A stretch of 15,735 nucleotides of DNA, from contig SFQP01000051.1 of NCBI GenBank assembly GCA_004562975.1, positions 1 to 15,735 of the forward strand. The letters are read 5' to 3'. Every line of letters begins with the position of its first letter. Positions within the stretch are counted from its first letter, which is position 1. Below, in pieces: positions 13,342-15,735 of the stretch. A program made the position numbers and the translations under genes. The notes under the pieces are model-generated. The model saw nothing but the letters and a program-made list of their open reading frames with translations, was not told where the DNA came from and did not search any database. The DNA comes from a bacterium (GTDB lineage Bacteria > Bacteroidota > Bacteroidia > Bacteroidales > Bacteroidaceae).

Positions 13342-15144
13342 ATGATGAAATCTGTAAAGTATTTTCTGTTAACCCTGTTCTTGTGCCTTGCCGGTTCCGG
13401 CCAGTCATTGCAAGCGCGCAAATTAGTGTTCAAGATGGCTGACTACGGCATCCGTCCCAACACCGAGGCCGACCACACCCTCTCCTCGCGCCTTGAAGTC
13501 GCCTTTGACTGCATCCGGCGGAAGGTAAGCCCCCAGGACAAAATCGTCATGCGCTTCGAGCCCGGCACCTACCATTTCCACGCTGACCACGCCCGGGAAC
13601 ACGAACTCTACATTTCCAACCACGACCAGGACCAGCCCAAGCGCGTCGGCGTGTTCGTCGAGGGGTGGAACAACCTCACCATCGATGGCAAGAAATCCGA
13701 ATTCGTGTGCCATGGTCGCATGATACCCCTTGTGATTTCCCGTACCACCCATTTCCGGTTGAACAACCTCTCCATCGACTTCGCCAATCCCCAGATTGCG
13801 CAAGTACAGGTAGTCAAGAACGATGCCGACGGCATCACCTTCGAGGTAGCACCGTGGGTCAACTACCGCATCGGCAGCAACGGCCGTTTTGAAACCTATG
13901 GCGAAGGCTGGACCGCCCAGCAGTCAGCCGGCATCGCTTTCGAGCGCGACTCCCGCCACATCGTCTACAACACCGCCGACCTGGGCATCAACACCTCCGG
14001 CGTGCAGGACCTGGGCGGCCGCCAGCTCCTGGCCCCCAACTGGAAAGACAGCCGCCTCGTGCCCGGCACCGTAGTGGCCATGCGCACCTGGCAGCGTCCC
14101 TGTCCCGGCATATTCATGCGCAACAACGTCCGTACCACCTTGCACAATGTCAAGGTACATTACGCCGAAGGTATGGGACTCATAGCCCAGCGTTGCGATG
14201 GCATCACGCTCAAGAAATTCGGCGTATGCCTGCGCGGAGCCGACGACCCCCGCTATTTCTCCACCCAGGCCGATGCCACCCACTTCTCCCAGTGCAAGGG
14301 AAAAATCGTGTCGGACAACGGCCTCTATGAAGGCATGATGGACGATGCCATCAATATTCACGGCGTGTACCTCAAGGTGCGCGATCGTATTGACGACCAC
14401 ACCCTCCGTTGCCGCTTTGAGCACGGCCAGTCATGGGGCTTCGATTGGGGCGACCCGGGCGACACCATCACCTTCGTGCGTTCCGAGAACATGGAAAACC
14501 TGCCTTTCACCACCACCATCTCCTCCATCCGTCCGGCAGAAGGGGACGACGTGCTCGGATGCCGCGAATTTCTCATCACCTGCAAAGATGCCCTTCCCGC
14601 CGCCGTTTCCGGCCAGGAGAGCTGGGGCGTGGAAAACCTAACGTGGACACCCGAGGTGGAATTCAAGGGCAACATCGTGCGCAACAACCGTGCCCGTGGC
14701 GCGCTCTTCAGCTCTCCGCGCCACACCGTCTGCCAGAACAACCTCTTCGACCACACCTCCGGCACCGCCATCCTCCTCTGTGGCGACTGCAACGGGTGGT
14801 ATGAGAGCGGTGCGGTGCGCGACCTCGTCATCAGCCGCAACACCTTCATCAACGCCCTTACCAGCCAATACCAGTTTACGAACGCCGTCATCTCCATCTA
14901 TCCCGAAATACCCAAGCTCACCGAGAGTGACCCCTATTTCCATGGTGGCAAACCCAATTCCATCGTTATTCAGGACAACTACTTCGACACCTTCGACGCG
15001 CCCCTGCTTTATGCCAAATCGGTCAGCGGTTTGGTGTTCAAGAAAAACCAGAAGCGCACCAATACGGAGTACAAACCCTACCATTGGAACCAGAAAGTCA
15101 TCTGGTTGGAGCACTGCACCCAGACTGAGGTAGAAGAGCCGTGA
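13342..15144 (+). CDS. Secreted GH110 exo-alpha-1,3-galactosidase
   Basis: GH110 enzymes remove terminal alpha-1,3-linked galactose, by inversion, from blood group B structures and, in one subgroup, also from linear Gal-alpha-1,3-Gal. The 600-residue length fits the Bacteroides enzymes. An N-terminal signal peptide is visible (KYFLLTLFLCLAGSGQSLQA, cut near residue 25). The rest has the repeated short strands of a right-handed beta-helix, for example NNLTIDGKKSEF, FRLNNLSIDFANPQ, VRTTLHNVKVHYAEGMGL, LVISRNTFINA and SIVIQDNYFDTF. The acidic cluster YEGMMDDAINIHG (E330, D334, D335) is in the expected active-site region; I assign no roles to single residues. ATGs at 13342 and 13345 are equivalent. 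Which subgroup (B-antigen only, or also linear) cannot be decided by eye. The gene follows the GH2 beta-galactosidase, which would act on the galactose uncovered. Confidence 0.9.
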   Translation: MMKSVKYFLLTLFLCLAGSGQSLQARKLVFKMADYGIRPNTEADHTLSSRLEVAFDCIRRKVSPQDKIVMRFEPGTYHFHADHAREHELYISNHDQDQPKRVGVFVEGWNNLTIDGKKSEFVCHGRMIPLVISRTTHFRLNNLSIDFANPQIAQVQVVKNDADGITFEVAPWVNYRIGSNGRFETYGEGWTAQQSAGIAFERDSRHIVYNTADLGINTSGVQDLGGRQLLAPNWKDSRLVPGTVVAMRTWQRPCPGIFMRNNVRTTLHNVKVHYAEGMGLIAQRCDGITLKKFGVCLRGADDPRYFSTQADATHFSQCKGKIVSDNGLYEGMMDDAINIHGVYLKVRDRIDDHTLRCRFEHGQSWGFDWGDPGDTITFVRSENMENLPFTTTISSIRPAEGDDVLGCREFLITCKDALPAAVSGQESWGVENLTWTPEVEFKGNIVRNNRARGALFSSPRHTVCQNNLFDHTSGTAILLCGDCNGWYESGAVRDLVISRNTFINALTSQYQFTNAVISIYPEIPKLTESDPYFHGGKPNSIVIQDNYFDTFDAPLLYAKSVSGLVFKKNQKRTNTEYKPYHWNQKVIWLEHCTQTEVEEP

Positions 15145-15157
15145 CATGACTTGTTCC

Positions 15158-15180
15158 CGAAAAAGCGAACCGTTTTTTCG
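15158..15180 (+). terminator. Possible terminator of the GH110 gene
   Basis: cgaaaaa (15158-15164) pairs with tttttcg (15174-15180) 14 bases after the stop codon. The stem is A/T-rich and weak. The segment 15165-15180 can instead pair with cgaaaaaaggttcac at 15228-15242, so two competing folds exist. Confidence 0.4.
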
Positions 15181-15243
15181 CCCATCCAATCACGGATTTT
15201 CCCTTCTCTATATACGTAATATTTCCCCGAAAAAAGGTTCACT

Positions 15244-15511
15244 CCTTCACAGGATGGTCGTTTTCTTTTGAGTATCAGCGGAAAACAGTGTGAACACTTG
15301 GGGCTTTCAAACCTTCACACAGCGACTGAAGCCTTCACACGGCTACCCAAACCTTCACAGAGGCAGCCCGCTGACCTGTTCGTGGATGGAAAAAGTGTGA
15401 TAACTACGAAATGATGTTAAATCGCGCGTTCCATACGGGCAATCTCCGTGTGAATGCTGCGTTCACCGTGTGAAGGCTTGAAAGGCCCAAGTGTTCACAC
15501 CGAAATACTCT
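15244..15511. repeat. Nested inverted and direct GTGTGAA/TTCACAC repeats
   Basis: The 33-base arms 15288-15320 and 15468-15500 are reverse complements at 31 of 33 positions, 147 bases apart. gagtat (15270-15275) and atactc (15505-15510) extend the symmetry. Each arm starts GTGTGAA and ends TTCACAC. In the interior ccttcaca starts at 15312, 15332 and 15352, an exact 20-bp period, and inverted gtgtga copies occur at 15395 and 15448. No coding potential is evident. The layout resembles iterons or protein-binding arrays, or an RNA with a long stem. Confidence 0.75.
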
Positions 15512-15641
15512 GATTATCATCAGTTTAATGCCTTGTGTGAAGGCGTGAACCCTTTTTGGGGGGAATTAAAAGCGTATAAGCGTGCGCGCGTACGAAGTAA
15601 CTGTCCTGTGAAGGCTTGGGTGAAGGTTATGGCATTTATTC
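15512..15641. other. Non-coding spacer with further gtgaagg motifs
   Basis: gtgtgaaggcgtgaac at 15535-15550 and gtgaaggcttgggtgaaggt at 15608-15627 continue the motif of the preceding array less regularly. A reading frame of 61 codons spans 15491-15676, but it starts inside the inverted repeat with GTG and looks like no known protein. I do not support a gene here. Confidence 0.4.
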
Positions 15642-15664
15642 AAGTTTCGCAAGTTGCGAAACTT
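15642..15664. repeat. Perfect 23-base palindrome
   Basis: aagtttcgcaa (15642-15652) and ttgcgaaactt (15654-15664) are exact reverse complements around a single central base. As DNA it could bind a dimeric regulator or recombinase. As RNA the loop would be too tight without opening inner pairs. No T-run follows. Confidence 0.75.
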
Positions 15665-15671
15665 ATCGGTT

Positions 15672-15735
15672 ATTAGGTTAGGGTCGCTTCGCTCTCTGGG
15701 TTATGAGGTTATAAAGTTACCCTCGGAGTATCGTC
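15672..15735. repeat. Family B-like repeat, runs off the window
   Basis: attaggttagg begins the copy. gggttatgaggttataaagt at 15699-15718 matches the left arm of copies 1 and 2, but the following loop (taccctcggagtatcg) differs from theirs, and a tcgcttcgctctc insert lies inside the arm. The right arm is outside the window, so whether this is a third full copy or a diverged one is open. Confidence 0.6.

Noticed and set aside
12697..13433. Minus-strand frames of 107 (12697-13020) and 98 codons (13137-13433) around the tRNA
   Set aside because: The first crosses the tRNA and its terminator; the second overlaps the promoter and start of the GH110 gene. Neither has family motifs.
15312..15360. 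Possible CRISPR array
   Set aside because: The repeated unit is only about 8-9 bases with an 11-base interval and three copies, and inverted copies also occur. This does not fit CRISPR repeats and spacers.
15491..15676. 61-codon reading frame at the right end
   Set aside because: It begins with GTG inside the inverted repeat, spans the palindrome and has no recognisable sequence features.

Overview
The window looks like a chromosomal segment of a Bacteroidales bacterium with GC-rich coding DNA. I cannot name the genus. The gene families are typical of Bacteroidales: secreted GH2 and GH110 glycosidases, a SIMPL-domain protein and a monofunctional ManC. Start codons lack Shine-Dalgarno sequences. 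Three upstream regions carry promoter-like pairs of the Bacteroidetes sigma-ABfr type (TTTG, about 19-21 bp, TAnnTTTG), the best one in front of tRNA-Asp.

Region 1 (1-721) holds two terminator hairpins, a small two-helix membrane protein gene (217-456) and an intergenic repeat. Region 2 (722-8373) is a run of plus-strand housekeeping genes: manC (GDP-mannose synthesis), argB (arginine synthesis), a U32 peptidase-family Fe-S protein, a HAD hydrolase overlapping ribF (FAD synthesis), a CPBP membrane protease, dusB (tRNA dihydrouridine) and a SIMPL-domain gene broken by a deletion with frameshift near 7917. Nearly every gap between these genes is filled by one of two families of imperfectly palindromic repeats. 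Family A is built from ATAATGT units and has three copies. Family B is built from GGTTATGA-like units and has two full copies, one diverged or partial copy at the right edge, and a minimal copy. The copies start within about 0-12 bases of the upstream stop codon.

Region 3 (8374-15144) is a glycan-degradation pair. A secreted 1357-residue GH2 beta-galactosidase with a C-terminal CBM32-like domain is followed by a secreted 600-residue GH110 alpha-1,3-galactosidase. The two are separated by a minus-strand tRNA-Asp(GTC) with its own promoter and terminator. GH110 would remove terminal alpha-1,3-galactose (B-antigen or alpha-Gal type ends) and GH2 the beta-galactose then exposed. A 104-bp stem-loop whose four arm mismatches are all G-U pairs lies upstream of the GH2 gene.

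Region 4 (15145-15735) has no convincing gene but is dense in structure: a 33-bp inverted repeat with arms 147 bases apart, CCTTCACA repeats spaced exactly 20 bp like iterons, a perfect 11-bp palindrome, and a family B-like repeat running off the window. This region and the two repeat families are the parts least explained by known annotation.
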